From assembly GCA_047619315.1 (NCBI GenBank), contig JBLHKB010000099.1:1-15606 (forward strand): a DNA stretch of 15,606 nt. The letters run 5' to 3'. How positions within the stretch are numbered: the stretch's first letter is position 1; each line of letters begins with the position of its first letter. Of this stretch, positions 1 through 7,739 are shown in pieces. The stretch is from JBCCRV01 sp047619315 (lineage in GTDB: Bacteria > Myxococcota_A > Polyangia > Polyangiales > Houyiibacteriaceae). A program made the position numbers and the translations under genes. The notes under the pieces are model-generated. The model did not search any database. It saw only the letters and a program-made list of their open reading frames with translations, and was not told the origin of the DNA.

Positions 1-750
1 CGGCGCTTCTACGGCGTGCAGGCGCGCGGTCTCTACGGCGATCAAGAGCCACACGAGACCTTCGAAGAGATGGCGGATGCCTATATCGAAGAGATTCGAA
101 CCGTGCAGCCGCGCGGACCTTACTTCCTCGGCGGTTTCTCCGGCGGCGGGATCACGGCGTACGAGATCGCGCAGAAGCTTGAAGCCCTCGGTGAAGAAGT
201 GGCGCTCCTCGTCATGCTCGACACCCCAGTTCCAGAGCCGCCAGCGGCGCTCAGCGTCCAAGACCGCGTCGCCATTCAAAAGCGCCAGTTCGCCGACAAG
301 GGCGCTGGCTACTTTGCCGAGTGGGCCGTCACGCGATGGCAGTGGGAGGTCGGCAAACTCAAGAAGCGCTTCGACGATGTGGGCAGCGAGCAGCCCACCG
401 ATACGTTCCATGACGAAGCCATCGAAGCTGCGTTCCGAACAGCGTTGACCTCCTACACAGTCAAGCCATGGAAGGGCTCGATCAAGCTCTACCGCCCCAA
501 GCTCCCCATCGCCTTTGACCTGGGCAATGGCCGGCTCCTCAACGCGCAGCGCGATTACGTCCATGAAGACAACGGCTGGCGCCCCTTCGTTGGCTCCGTC
601 GACATCGTCGAGGTGCCCGGCGACCATGACTCGATGGTCCTTGAACCCAGCGTTCGAGTGCTTGCCCGCCACATTCGGGGTGCCATTGACGAGGCCGAGA
701 GTTCCCGTCGAACCCGCGCCATCGACAGCGCGACGGAAAGTGCATCATGA
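1..750 (+). CDS. C-terminal thioesterase domain of an NRPS/PKS-type megasynthase (5' partial)
   Basis: The frame is open from the first base, so the gene starts upstream; 249 residues are visible. They form a type I thioesterase of the alpha/beta-hydrolase fold, the domain that releases the finished chain from the carrier protein of a non-ribosomal peptide or polyketide synthase by hydrolysis or cyclisation. The nucleophile elbow GGFSGGG puts the catalytic Ser at visible residue 47. The Asp of VMLDTP is at residue 74 and the His of GDHDSM at 209, so the triad is complete. The motif RFYGVQARGL at the very start is the usual entry into this domain. About 25 polar residues follow the fold. The stop overlaps the next start (ATGA), so the glycosyltransferase is translationally coupled to it. 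A free-standing type II thioesterase is less likely, since no start is visible, but cannot be excluded without upstream sequence. Confidence 0.88.
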   Translation, partial: RRFYGVQARGLYGDQEPHETFEEMADAYIEEIRTVQPRGPYFLGGFSGGGITAYEIAQKLEALGEEVALLVMLDTPVPEPPAALSVQDRVAIQKRQFADKGAGYFAEWAVTRWQWEVGKLKKRFDDVGSEQPTDTFHDEAIEAAFRTALTSYTVKPWKGSIKLYRPKLPIAFDLGNGRLLNAQRDYVHEDNGWRPFVGSVDIVEVPGDHDSMVLEPSVRVLARHIRGAIDEAESSRRTRAIDSATESAS

Positions 751-1697
751 AAGTCCTCTGCGTCATTCTCAACTACCGCACGGCGGAGATGACCCTCGAA
801 GCCACCGAGTCGGCGCGTAAGGCGTTGGCCGTGATCGATGGGGACCACTTGATTCACATCGTCGACAACGACTCCGGCGACGGATCTTTCGACAAGATCG
901 TAGCCGGCGTTGCCGAGCGCGCGTGGCCCAACGTGCGCGTCAGTCAAAGTGGAAAGAACGGCGGCTTCGGTGCTGGCAACAACTTTGCTATTCGCCAAGC
1001 CCTCGCTTCGGACGCGCCGCCTGACTACGTCTACATCCTAAACTCCGATGCCTTTCCGGCGGAGGATGCCATTCGCTTGCTCGTCGAGTTCATGGAGAAG
1101 ACGCCGGATGCAGGTCTCGCGGGTAGCTATATTCATGGCACGGATGGAGAACCGCACCTCACAGCGTTTCGCTTCCCAAGTCTGCGCGGCGAAGCCCTCA
1201 GTGGCTTTCGCTTGGGCGCACTGAAGCAGCTCTGGCCGGACGTCGAGGTGCCGATTCAACCGATGCCTGAGCAGACCCGGTCGGTGGACTGGGTAGCGGG
1301 CGCGTCACTGCTTGTGCGACGCGACGTCTTTGAAAAGGTCGGTCTCTTCGACGAGACCTTCTTTCTCTACTTCGAAGAGACGGATCTTTGCCGTCGCGCC
1401 GCCCTCGCGGGGCATCGCTGTTATTACGTCGTCGAGAGCCGCGTTGCTCATATCGGGAGCGCGTCCACCGGGCTCAAAGACCAGACATCGCCCATGCCGC
1501 GCTACTGGTTTGAGAGTCGAAGTTACTACTTCAAGAAGAACCACGGCTCGCCCTATACTCTCGCTGCGAACCTCGCGTACGCACTTGGGCTCGGAACATT
1601 TCGGGCCCGCGCTCTCGTTCAGCGCAAAACAAACCCCGACCGAAAAAACTTCCTCCGCGACTTCGTTCGTTACAATTTCTTTAACCGCGAATCCTAA
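747..1697 (+). CDS. Family 2 glycosyltransferase (rhamnosyltransferase-like)
   Basis: A 316-aa soluble GT-A fold glycosyltransferase of family GT2, near the length of bacterial dTDP-rhamnosyltransferases (about 300 aa). The nucleotide-binding start is VILNYRT (about residues 6-12), followed by VDNDSGDGS. The segment KNGGFGAGNN is typical of the rhamnosyltransferase subgroup. The divalent-metal motif is NSD at residues 99-101 in place of a strict DxD. The acceptor-side region WVAGASLLVRR, then FDETFFLYFEETDLC, supplies the catalytic acidic residues. It should transfer a nucleotide-activated sugar to an acceptor on the cytoplasmic face. Its ATG overlaps the thioesterase stop and the epimerase follows after 8 bases, so the three genes should be co-transcribed. 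This suggests that the assembly-line product, or a lipid carrying it, is glycosylated. Donor and acceptor cannot be read from sequence. Confidence 0.9.
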   Translation: MKVLCVILNYRTAEMTLEATESARKALAVIDGDHLIHIVDNDSGDGSFDKIVAGVAERAWPNVRVSQSGKNGGFGAGNNFAIRQALASDAPPDYVYILNSDAFPAEDAIRLLVEFMEKTPDAGLAGSYIHGTDGEPHLTAFRFPSLRGEALSGFRLGALKQLWPDVEVPIQPMPEQTRSVDWVAGASLLVRRDVFEKVGLFDETFFLYFEETDLCRRAALAGHRCYYVVESRVAHIGSASTGLKDQTSPMPRYWFESRSYYFKKNHGSPYTLAANLAYALGLGTFRARALVQRKTNPDRKNFLRDFVRYNFFNRES

Positions 1698-1705
1698 AAA
1701 TTCCC

Positions 1706-2635
1706 ATGCGTATTCTTGTTACCGGCGGCGCCGGCTTTATCGGCAGTCACATCACGCGCGACCTCATGAGCGCAGGCCATGAGGTTGCCGTCATCGACGA
1801 CCTCTCCAGCGGCAAACGCGAGAACCTCGCCGAAGGCGCGCGCTTCTTCGAGGTCGACATTCGCGACGCGGATGCCGTCGAAGGCGCCTTCGCTGAGTTT
1901 CGTCCCGAAGCGGTTTCGCATCAGGCCGCACAGACCAGCGTTTCGGTCTCCACACGCGAGCCGATTCGTGACGCCGATATCAACGTGCTCGGCGCGATCC
2001 AAGTCCTGGAAGCGGCGAAGCGACATCAAGTCGAGCGACTGATCTTCGCGAGCACCGGCGGGGCGATCTACGGCGAAATCCCCGAAGGTCAGTCCGCAAA
2101 GGTTGGCTGGCCTACTCTGCCGAAGAGCCCCTACGCCTGTTCGAAGTTGGCGTTCGAAGCTTATCTTCGAGCCGAGGAAGACGTCTCCTGTCAGGTGCTG
2201 CGCTATGCCAACGTGTATGGCCCTCGGCAGGACCCTCACGGAGAAGCAGGGGTTGTGGCCATTTTCGCCCAGCGGCTCTTGAGCAAGAAGCCCATCTCGG
2301 TCTTCGCCAAGCGCGAACTCGGAGACGCAGGCTGCATCCGAGACTACGTGTTCGTGTCCGACGTCGTGTCCGCTCATCGTCGCGCACTTCAGGACAAGTC
2401 GCTCCCCTTCATCGTCAACGTCGGTACGGGTGTAGGCACAAGTACTCAAGGTGTGGCGGAGAATATTCTCGCCCACCTCGACCCAGAAGCGCACCTCGCC
2501 TTCGGCCCCGTTCGCGCTGGAGACCTCGAACGCTCGGTTCTTCACCCGTCCGAGGAATTGGATCTGACGCTCACTCCGTTGGCGACAGGTCTCAAAGAGA
2601 CCTCCGACTGGTTTGCCGCTCAAAGTAAGACTTGA
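1706..2635 (+). CDS. NAD-dependent epimerase/dehydratase, UDP-glucose 4-epimerase-like (extended SDR)
   Basis: A 309-aa extended short-chain dehydrogenase/reductase, close to the 310-330 aa usual for GalE-like proteins. The Rossmann motif TGGAGFIGSH lies at residues 6-15 and an acidic pair (IDD) after beta-2 fits NAD(H) preference. The active site shows ST at residues 116-117 and YxxxK at Tyr143/Lys147 (SPYACSK). The substrate-side signature RYANVYGPRQDPHGEAGVV is close to that of archaeal/bacterial GalE-like 4-epimerases. The usual FGDG-type loop is replaced by a longer, unusual segment around residues 200-212, just before RDYVFV. It would supply a nucleotide sugar, for example by C4 epimerisation, to the glycosyltransferase eight bases upstream. 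Epimerase versus 4,6-dehydratase or decarboxylase is inferred from motif similarity only. A 136-base gap follows, so the operon probably ends here. Confidence 0.88.
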   Translation: MRILVTGGAGFIGSHITRDLMSAGHEVAVIDDLSSGKRENLAEGARFFEVDIRDADAVEGAFAEFRPEAVSHQAAQTSVSVSTREPIRDADINVLGAIQVLEAAKRHQVERLIFASTGGAIYGEIPEGQSAKVGWPTLPKSPYACSKLAFEAYLRAEEDVSCQVLRYANVYGPRQDPHGEAGVVAIFAQRLLSKKPISVFAKRELGDAGCIRDYVFVSDVVSAHRRALQDKSLPFIVNVGTGVGTSTQGVAENILAHLDPEAHLAFGPVRAGDLERSVLHPSEELDLTLTPLATGLKETSDWFAAQSKT

Positions 2636-2682
2636 ACGCGGCCTTTCCGATCGATGTCTGATTGCGGCGGCCCCCTCAGTAG

Positions 2683-2718
2683 CTTCCTAAGACCTAGGTT
2701 CTCACCATTTTAGGGAAG
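2683..2718. repeat. Imperfect inverted repeat between the epimerase and Hsp70-like genes
   Basis: In the 136-base gap, CTTCCTAA (2683-2690) faces TTAGGGAAG (2710-2718) across 19 bases. The arms pair apart from one bulged base. The loop also contains the palindrome CCTAGG. There is no T-run after the right arm, so this is not a convincing intrinsic terminator. It could be an operator for the Hsp70-like gene or mean nothing. I see no clear -35/-10 pair in the gap. Confidence 0.25.
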
Positions 2719-2771
2719 AAAAATGTCAGCGCATCATAGAAATCGTTGCGACCCGCGAATTTAGCCACAGT

Positions 2772-3971
2772 ATGTACCGGCGAATGGCGAAACCGACTTT
2801 CACTTTAGGAATCGATCTCGGAACGACACACACCGTTGTCGCTCACCACGGCAACGCGATGTCGTTTGACCCGGCGAAGCGAGGACCGTTTCTGTTACCA
2901 AGCGTGCTCGCTTTTCTGCCAGACGGCACCGAGCTGCTCGGTGCGGAAGCGCGAGAGCGACGGGTCATCGATCCGAAGAACACCCTCCGCGCGACGAAAC
3001 GTCTCATCGGCGCACGATTCGGGAGTGACCGCGCTCAGCGCTATGCGGAGTACCACCCTTACGAGCTGGCGGATAAGAATGGCATGGCCGCCATTCGGAC
3101 CCGTGGACAGCTGGTCGATCCCGTGGACGTCGCGACTCGAATTTTGACGCGGGCCGCGCAGGTCGCGGGTCATCCTGCCGCCGAATGCTCAGCGGTCATC
3201 ACCGTCGCAGAGGCATTTGGCCCATCGGAACGGGCTGCGACGGTCGAAGCCGCCCAGCGCGTTGGTTTTTGTAACGTGCGCTTGGTCGCGGAGCCCGTCG
3301 CCACAGCCATCGCTTACCTCGGTAACTCAAGTCTTCGCTACGCCGCCGTGTACGACCTTGGTGGTGGCACCTTCGATTTCGCCATCGTCGACTGCACACA
3401 GTATCCCCTGAAGGTCCTCGCCAACGATGGTGATGCGTACCTCGGGGGCGAAGACGTCGACAGCGAGCTCGCGACCCAGGTTGCGGCCCAGGTGCTCCGC
3501 GAGCATCGATGGGACCTCACGGCGGACCGCGTCGCCTTTGCGCGACTCATCGCCTTCTGTGAACTCGCGAAAGTCGAACTCGCCAGTAAGGAAGAGACCC
3601 GCATCGACCTGCTTCAAGTAGATCCGGCGGGCCCTTGGACGACCGAAGGGTTCGTTCTGACTCAGAAAAGACTCATCGAGATCACTCAACACCTGGTTCG
3701 CCGAACCTTCGGCGTGTGTGACCAGGTCCTCAGCCAGGCTGAAATTCGAGTCCGTGATATCGACGCTGTGTTTCTGGCGGGCGGCTCAACGGCCCTTCCG
3801 AATCTTGCTCACACCATCAAGCAGTACTTCGGCAAGCGCCCACGTCACGACCTGAATCCGATGCACGTGGTCGCCGAAGGCGCAAGTCTCGCCGCGGCGC
3901 GACCCGACCTTGCTGGTCTGCTCAAGACCAACGCCGTGCCGCGTCGCGAGCCGCCGGTTATTCGCAGATAA
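2772..3971 (+). CDS. Hsp70-like protein reduced to the ATPase domain
   Basis: A 399-aa actin-fold ATPase of the Hsp70/DnaK family. Phosphate-1 motif DLGTTHT is at residues 15-21. The segment NTLRATKRLIGARFG matches the DnaK region with the catalytic lysine. Phosphate-2 motif DLGGGTFD begins at residue 195, and the adenosine motif GGSTALP lies near residue 336. DnaK is about 640 aa; here the chain ends about 20 residues after the nucleotide-binding domain, so the peptide-binding domain and helical lid are absent. It is therefore unlikely to be a classical chaperone. A signalling or scaffold role, as proposed for some myxobacterial Hsp70 homologues, is possible. No DnaJ or GrpE gene is nearby. 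The start is ambiguous: ATG at 2772 or at 2784 (MAKPTF), neither with a good Shine-Dalgarno. Its last 14 bases overlap the convergent lipoprotein gene. Confidence 0.9.
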   Translation: MYRRMAKPTFTLGIDLGTTHTVVAHHGNAMSFDPAKRGPFLLPSVLAFLPDGTELLGAEARERRVIDPKNTLRATKRLIGARFGSDRAQRYAEYHPYELADKNGMAAIRTRGQLVDPVDVATRILTRAAQVAGHPAAECSAVITVAEAFGPSERAATVEAAQRVGFCNVRLVAEPVATAIAYLGNSSLRYAAVYDLGGGTFDFAIVDCTQYPLKVLANDGDAYLGGEDVDSELATQVAAQVLREHRWDLTADRVAFARLIAFCELAKVELASKEETRIDLLQVDPAGPWTTEGFVLTQKRLIEITQHLVRRTFGVCDQVLSQAEIRVRDIDAVFLAGGSTALPNLAHTIKQYFGKRPRHDLNPMHVVAEGASLAAARPDLAGLLKTNAVPRREPPVIRR

Positions 3972-5490
3972 ACGCGGCTCCCGGTGAGTCGACGGCGGTG
4001 ATTTCCGGCGCGCCCCCACAGAACGCGATGGTCCAAACTTCGATGTTGGCGGTGGTCTCTTCGGTGGCCGGGTTGTAGTCGAGGGAGCCCGAGGCGCCTG
4101 CCACGTCAAGCGTTCGCCCGTTGCGGAACGCGCTCCGTGCATTGCCCCACTGAGAACCCACCAGGTCCGTCGCATCACCTTCGCTCACGCGCCTTAACCC
4201 TCGTGCGATGTTGGTTCCACTAAGTTCGTTTTCGCCCAAGATGGCAAACGCAGCCCCGTAGAGCACGAGCCACGCAGCGTCATAGGCCTGCGCGGTAAAG
4301 GTGAAGTCTTGGGCGTTCATTCCACGGTAGGCGGAGGCATAAGCTGCGAGAAAAGCGTCGTATACGAAACCGGAGCTTGGCGCCGGTCGCGTTCCACGTA
4401 CCCGTCCATCGAGAACGTCGGTTGCGCTCACCGCCACCTCGGAGGTGCCGGCGGAATCCGTAAGCCATAGGGATTTGCCATCGTAGGCAGCGCTGCTTGT
4501 TGCGACACTCACGGCGGCGACAGCGTCCGTGGTCTGACTCGAGATAAAGAGCACGCTCGTCTGACTTGCAGCCCCCGCCGAGGCGAGGCGCTCAGCGCGC
4601 TGTCCATCGTCGCCCGAAGGATAGAGAAGGGCTGTCGCCGTCGGTGACGTTCCCCCCATCGATTCGAAAGCTTCGGCAAACACCTGCAGCAGGCCCTCAC
4701 CATAGGAACCCTGTTCCACCACCGCGACCACCTCAATTACTCCGCTCGCGATCACGTCTTCCGCAAGAATTTGCCCCTGGAGAGAGTCCGGGGGAGCTGT
4801 ACGCCAAAGCAACCCAGGGTTCGCATCCGTCGGCTCCGCTTGATCGAGTCGTGTCAGCGCAGGGCTCGTCGCGCTGGGCGAAATGATAAGCGTGTCGAAC
4901 GACCGCAGCGCTTCGAAGACCGCCTGAGTGTCCCCGGATGCCGCAGGCCCGACGATGGCCGCGACGCCCACGGAATCGGCAAGCCATGTTGCAGTCTCTA
5001 CGGCGGCATCGCTTCGAGAGAGAGTGTCAAAGTCCGAGTTTTCTTCGATCGTGCAGAACACAATTCCGACGCTCAGCTCGTTCAGTCCGCCACCATCGTT
5101 CGCTTGGCTGAACGCGAGGCGCGCCGCGTTCTCACGCGCCACGTGGGTCGCCAAGGAGCGGTCCATGAGATTGCCCGCGATGAACGAGAAGTCTTCCACG
5201 CGCTCATACAGATCTGTTGGAAATGTAAGCTCGCACCGTGGGTGGGGTGTGAGATCTGCACAGACGTTTTCTGCGCAGACGGACGCCCAGCCATTCATCA
5301 TCCTGCACTCTGAGTTGGAGGTGCACGACGCAACGTCAGTCTCGCTACAGAAGCCTTCGCTGTCACACGTGCTGGCGCCAAACGCGTTGCAATCCTCGTC
5401 GTTTTGGCAGCTCGCCCGATCGAAAGTGCCGGTCGAACAGCTGGCGAGAGCGAGTAAAGCAAGGAGAGTCGGAGCCGGCAGGGTTCTCAT
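3958..5490 (-). CDS. Periplasmic-binding-fold type 1 lipoprotein (branched-chain amino-acid receptor-like) with Cys-rich N-terminus
   Basis: A 510-aa predicted lipoprotein. I chose the ATG at 5490 (MRTLP) because it directly begins a short signal peptide ending in lipobox LASC (Cys18); an upstream ATG at 5505 adds only five residues. Residues 28-77 hold two similar Cys units, C-x5-C-x7-C-x5-C and C-x5-C-x9-C-x4-C, probably disulfide-bonded. From about residue 90 the chain resembles the Leu/Ile/Val-binding type 1 fold: an unusually diverged first lobe, IVGPAASGDTQAV, then LIISPSATSPALT, WRTAPPDSLQG and later FVYDAFLAAYASAY. Such proteins bind small ligands for ABC uptake or act as receptors. 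No permease or ATPase gene lies nearby, so transport is unproven. It is divergent from the carboxylesterase lipoprotein (78-base gap) and convergent with the Hsp70-like gene. Confidence 0.85.
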   Translation of the reverse strand: MRTLPAPTLLALLALASCSTGTFDRASCQNDEDCNAFGASTCDSEGFCSETDVASCTSNSECRMMNGWASVCAENVCADLTPHPRCELTFPTDLYERVEDFSFIAGNLMDRSLATHVARENAARLAFSQANDGGGLNELSVGIVFCTIEENSDFDTLSRSDAAVETATWLADSVGVAAIVGPAASGDTQAVFEALRSFDTLIISPSATSPALTRLDQAEPTDANPGLLWRTAPPDSLQGQILAEDVIASGVIEVVAVVEQGSYGEGLLQVFAEAFESMGGTSPTATALLYPSGDDGQRAERLASAGAASQTSVLFISSQTTDAVAAVSVATSSAAYDGKSLWLTDSAGTSEVAVSATDVLDGRVRGTRPAPSSGFVYDAFLAAYASAYRGMNAQDFTFTAQAYDAAWLVLYGAAFAILGENELSGTNIARGLRRVSEGDATDLVGSQWGNARSAFRNGRTLDVAGASGSLDYNPATEETTANIEVWTIAFCGGAPEITAVDSPGAAFICE

Positions 5491-5514
5491 CTCAAGAACT
5501 ACCATGCTTGGGTA

Positions 5515-5524
5515 ATGGCGCCAT
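5515..5524. promoter_or_regulatory. 10-bp palindrome between two divergent lipoprotein genes
   Basis: ATGGCGCCAT reads the same on both strands and sits in the 78-base divergent region, 24 bases upstream of the binding-protein start and 44 upstream of the esterase start. It could be a shared operator. A single 10-mer palindrome is not rare by chance, so this is only a candidate. Confidence 0.25.
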
Positions 5525-5568
5525 CCGTGAGCGCTTGTATTCGGTGTGAAGCGACGCAGAATACCCGA

Positions 5569-7278
5569 ATGCGACGCACTGTTCTCTGGGCCATAGTTTT
5601 GATATTCGGCTGCACGGATAATTCCGTCGTAGACGGCGGTATGGGCCCGGATGCGCAGTCCATAGACGTTTTTGAAGACGCGCAGGTCCCACCAGATTCA
5701 TCGGATGCGGGTGCGGACGCGACGACGGACGTCAGCGCCGACGCCCTCAGCGCCGACGCCCTCAGCGCCGACGCCCTCAGCGCTGACGCTGGAACTGTGC
5801 CCTACCAAGGTGGAACAGACATCACCACAACGGACGGCGAGGTCGAGGGTGAAGAAGAAGGGACGCTTCGCGTGTTCAAGGGCATCCCTTTTGCGGCACC
5901 ACCGGTGGGCGAGCGACGTCTGCGCGCCACGGAGCCCGCAGCTCCATATGATGGCACTCTCCGAGCCGACGAGTTTGGTCCCGCCTGTCCTCAATCCCTC
6001 AGCGGGAACACGGACGAGGACTGCCTCACGCTCAATGTCTGGGGCCATCTGGACGACAGGCCGCGCCCCGTCATGGTCTGGATCTACGGCGGCGGGTTCG
6101 TCACCGGCGACAGCGGCCTCGCACTCTACGACGGCGCCGATCTCGCGAGAGATGCCGACGTGGTCGTCGTGAGCATCAACTATCGCCTGGGCGTGCTCGG
6201 GGGCCTCGCGCTCCCCGAACTCCAGGCCGAGGACGCTCGCGGTGCTGCGGGCAACATGGGATTGCTCGACCAGATCCAAGCGTTGCGTTGGCTCGCATCG
6301 AACCTCCGTGCTTTTGGCGGCGACCCCGGCAACGTGACGGTTTTTGGCGAGTCCGCCGGCGCGATCTCAACCTGTGCTCTGATGGGTGCGCCTGACGCCG
6401 ATACGCTCTTCCACAAAGCGATCATGCAGAGTGGCAACTGCGTCACGATGTCCTCGTTGGACGCCGGCGCTCTCGGCACGGAAGAAGGTGCGCTGGCCGT
6501 CGGCGAACGTTTTATGGAGCGACTCGGCTGTGACGACGCCGCGGATCGCTTGGCGTGCCTACGCGCCTTGCCCGTCGACGATTTCGTGGATGTGCTCGGC
6601 GTCGCCGATCTCCTCGGCGGGCTGCTGAGTGCGGATCTCACCGGCCCAGTCGTCGACGGCGTGGTCCTGCCGGAGCTTCCATATGATCGTATCGCTCGCG
6701 GTGACGCGCCGCCGCGACCGCTGATCATTGGAAGCAATGGGAACGAGGGGAGGCTCTTTACGGCGACACAGGTCATCCTCACGCGCGCGGCTTTTCGCAG
6801 GACTATTTCAGAACTTGTGGGCGAGGAGACCGCCGCTCAAATCGTGGCGCTCTACTCGTTCATCGAGTTTCCACTCGCGAAAGACGCCTTCGATGCCTTC
6901 CTCGGAGAGCTGCTCTTCAACTGCAATAGCTACCACACCGCCGAAGCCGCCGGCGCTTACTCCTACTACCTGATGATCGGCCCAGGAGCGCTCAACACTC
7001 CCTACGGACCGCTCCACACCGCTGACATTTTCTATGTCTTTGGGAACTTCACATCGAGCGGCATTGTGCCTTCGCTCTTCGACCTCGACATCAGCGAGCG
7101 GCTTCAGGTCGCTTGGGGATCCTTCGCGCGAACGGGCGAGCCGTCCGTCTCCGGTGGATGGCCGGTGGCCGAAGGAGCTACTCCAGAGTACCTGCGAATC
7201 GGGTTGACCACGACGCGTGAATCGGAGTTCCGCCGCGGTCGCTGCGACTCCATCCGAGAGCTCGGCCTCCTACCCTGA
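5569..7278 (+). CDS. Type B carboxylesterase lipoprotein
   Basis: A 569-aa secreted esterase of the carboxylesterase/cholinesterase family, which hydrolyses carboxylic esters. The ATG at 5569 (MRRTVLW) was preferred over an in-frame one at 5515, because it starts a signal peptide that ends in IFGC; Phe at -2 makes this a slightly atypical lipobox. An Asp/Ala/Ser-rich linker (about residues 25-80) with a SADAL tandem repeat precedes the catalytic domain. Family marks follow in order: FKGIPFAAPPVGERR, EDCLTLNVW, VWIYGGGFVTG (oxyanion hole), NMGLLDQIQALRW, and FGESAGA with nucleophile Ser262. The acid is Glu393 (SNGNEG) and the base His483 (LHTADIFYVFG), so the triad is complete. The family also includes pnb-type esterases, and the substrate cannot be told. 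It is divergent from the binding-protein lipoprotein. Confidence 0.93.
   Translation: MRRTVLWAIVLIFGCTDNSVVDGGMGPDAQSIDVFEDAQVPPDSSDAGADATTDVSADALSADALSADALSADAGTVPYQGGTDITTTDGEVEGEEEGTLRVFKGIPFAAPPVGERRLRATEPAAPYDGTLRADEFGPACPQSLSGNTDEDCLTLNVWGHLDDRPRPVMVWIYGGGFVTGDSGLALYDGADLARDADVVVVSINYRLGVLGGLALPELQAEDARGAAGNMGLLDQIQALRWLASNLRAFGGDPGNVTVFGESAGAISTCALMGAPDADTLFHKAIMQSGNCVTMSSLDAGALGTEEGALAVGERFMERLGCDDAADRLACLRALPVDDFVDVLGVADLLGGLLSADLTGPVVDGVVLPELPYDRIARGDAPPRPLIIGSNGNEGRLFTATQVILTRAAFRRTISELVGEETAAQIVALYSFIEFPLAKDAFDAFLGELLFNCNSYHTAEAAGAYSYYLMIGPGALNTPYGPLHTADIFYVFGNFTSSGIVPSLFDLDISERLQVAWGSFARTGEPSVSGGWPVAEGATPEYLRIGLTTTRESEFRRGRCDSIRELGLLP
5734..5790 (+). repeat. 15-bp in-frame tandem repeat coding SADAL
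   Basis: The unit AGCGCCGACGCCCTC is present three times perfectly, and a fourth partial copy has third-base changes (AGCGCTGACGCT). It encodes SADAL-SADAL-SADAL-SADAG in the linker between the lipid anchor and the esterase domain. The near-perfect DNA identity suggests recent slippage expansion, so copy number may vary between strains. Confidence 0.9.
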
Positions 7279-7325
7279 CCAACGTCGCGAGACACTCATT
7301 TCGGAATGTCGTACCTTCCGGTTGA

Positions 7326-7739
7326 ATGAAGGTCTCTCCTATCTTGGTCGTCGGCGGCGCCCTGTTCTTCGTGGGCGCGATTCTCTTCGCTTCGCAACTC
7401 TTCCGGAACGGCGGCTGGGCCAAATCGGCCCAGTTTCGGGTCCTCGGTGAGTTGTTTCGCGGCTTGCATGGTTCAGGCGCGCGGACCGTCGTCCTCATCT
7501 CTCTGGTGCTGATGCCCCTCGGCTCATGCTTCCTCTTCGCGGGCGTTGCCTCTTCCGATGTGGAGCGCAGAGACCGTTGTGAAACACGCTGCGCTGCCGA
7601 GGGCTACTCAAGCGGACGCATCGGCGCCAACAGTGACCGTGTCTCCGGCGACCGGACGACCTGGTTTGTCGCCTGCATCTGCGAAGGCGGTGCCGGCGGA
7701 GCTCTTGAGCTCGACGCCGACTCCCTGCTGCAGGATTAG
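7326..7739 (+). CDS. Small two-helix membrane protein with a C-terminal Cys motif
   Basis: A 137-aa protein that I cannot assign to a family. Two hydrophobic segments (about residues 5-26 and 54-75) flank a short basic/amphipathic stretch, giving a hairpin in the membrane. The C-terminal 60 residues carry Cys85-x3-Cys89 and Cys117-x-Cys119 around a Gly/Ser-rich middle, followed by an acidic tail. If the tail is periplasmic, two disulfides could hold a miniature domain; if cytoplasmic, a metal site is possible. The start codon lacks a clear Shine-Dalgarno. It lies 47 bases after the esterase on the same strand and could be read through from it. Its stop overlaps that of the convergent TerB-like gene by 4 bases (7736-7739). 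Confidence 0.7.
   Translation: MKVSPILVVGGALFFVGAILFASQLFRNGGWAKSAQFRVLGELFRGLHGSGARTVVLISLVLMPLGSCFLFAGVASSDVERRDRCETRCAAEGYSSGRIGANSDRVSGDRTTWFVACICEGGAGGALELDADSLLQD

Noticed and set aside
1694..2623. 309-codon minus-strand open frame
   Set aside because: It mirrors the epimerase gene almost base for base. Its translation has no domain character, while the plus frame has full SDR motifs.
4771..5515. Plus-strand frames of 180 and 195 codons opposite the binding-protein gene
   Set aside because: The minus frame has signal peptide, lipobox, Cys module and binding-fold motifs; the plus frames have none.
5734..5790. Possible CRISPR or satellite repeat
   Set aside because: Units are 15 bases, directly adjacent without spacers and in frame with a linker; it is a coding tandem repeat.
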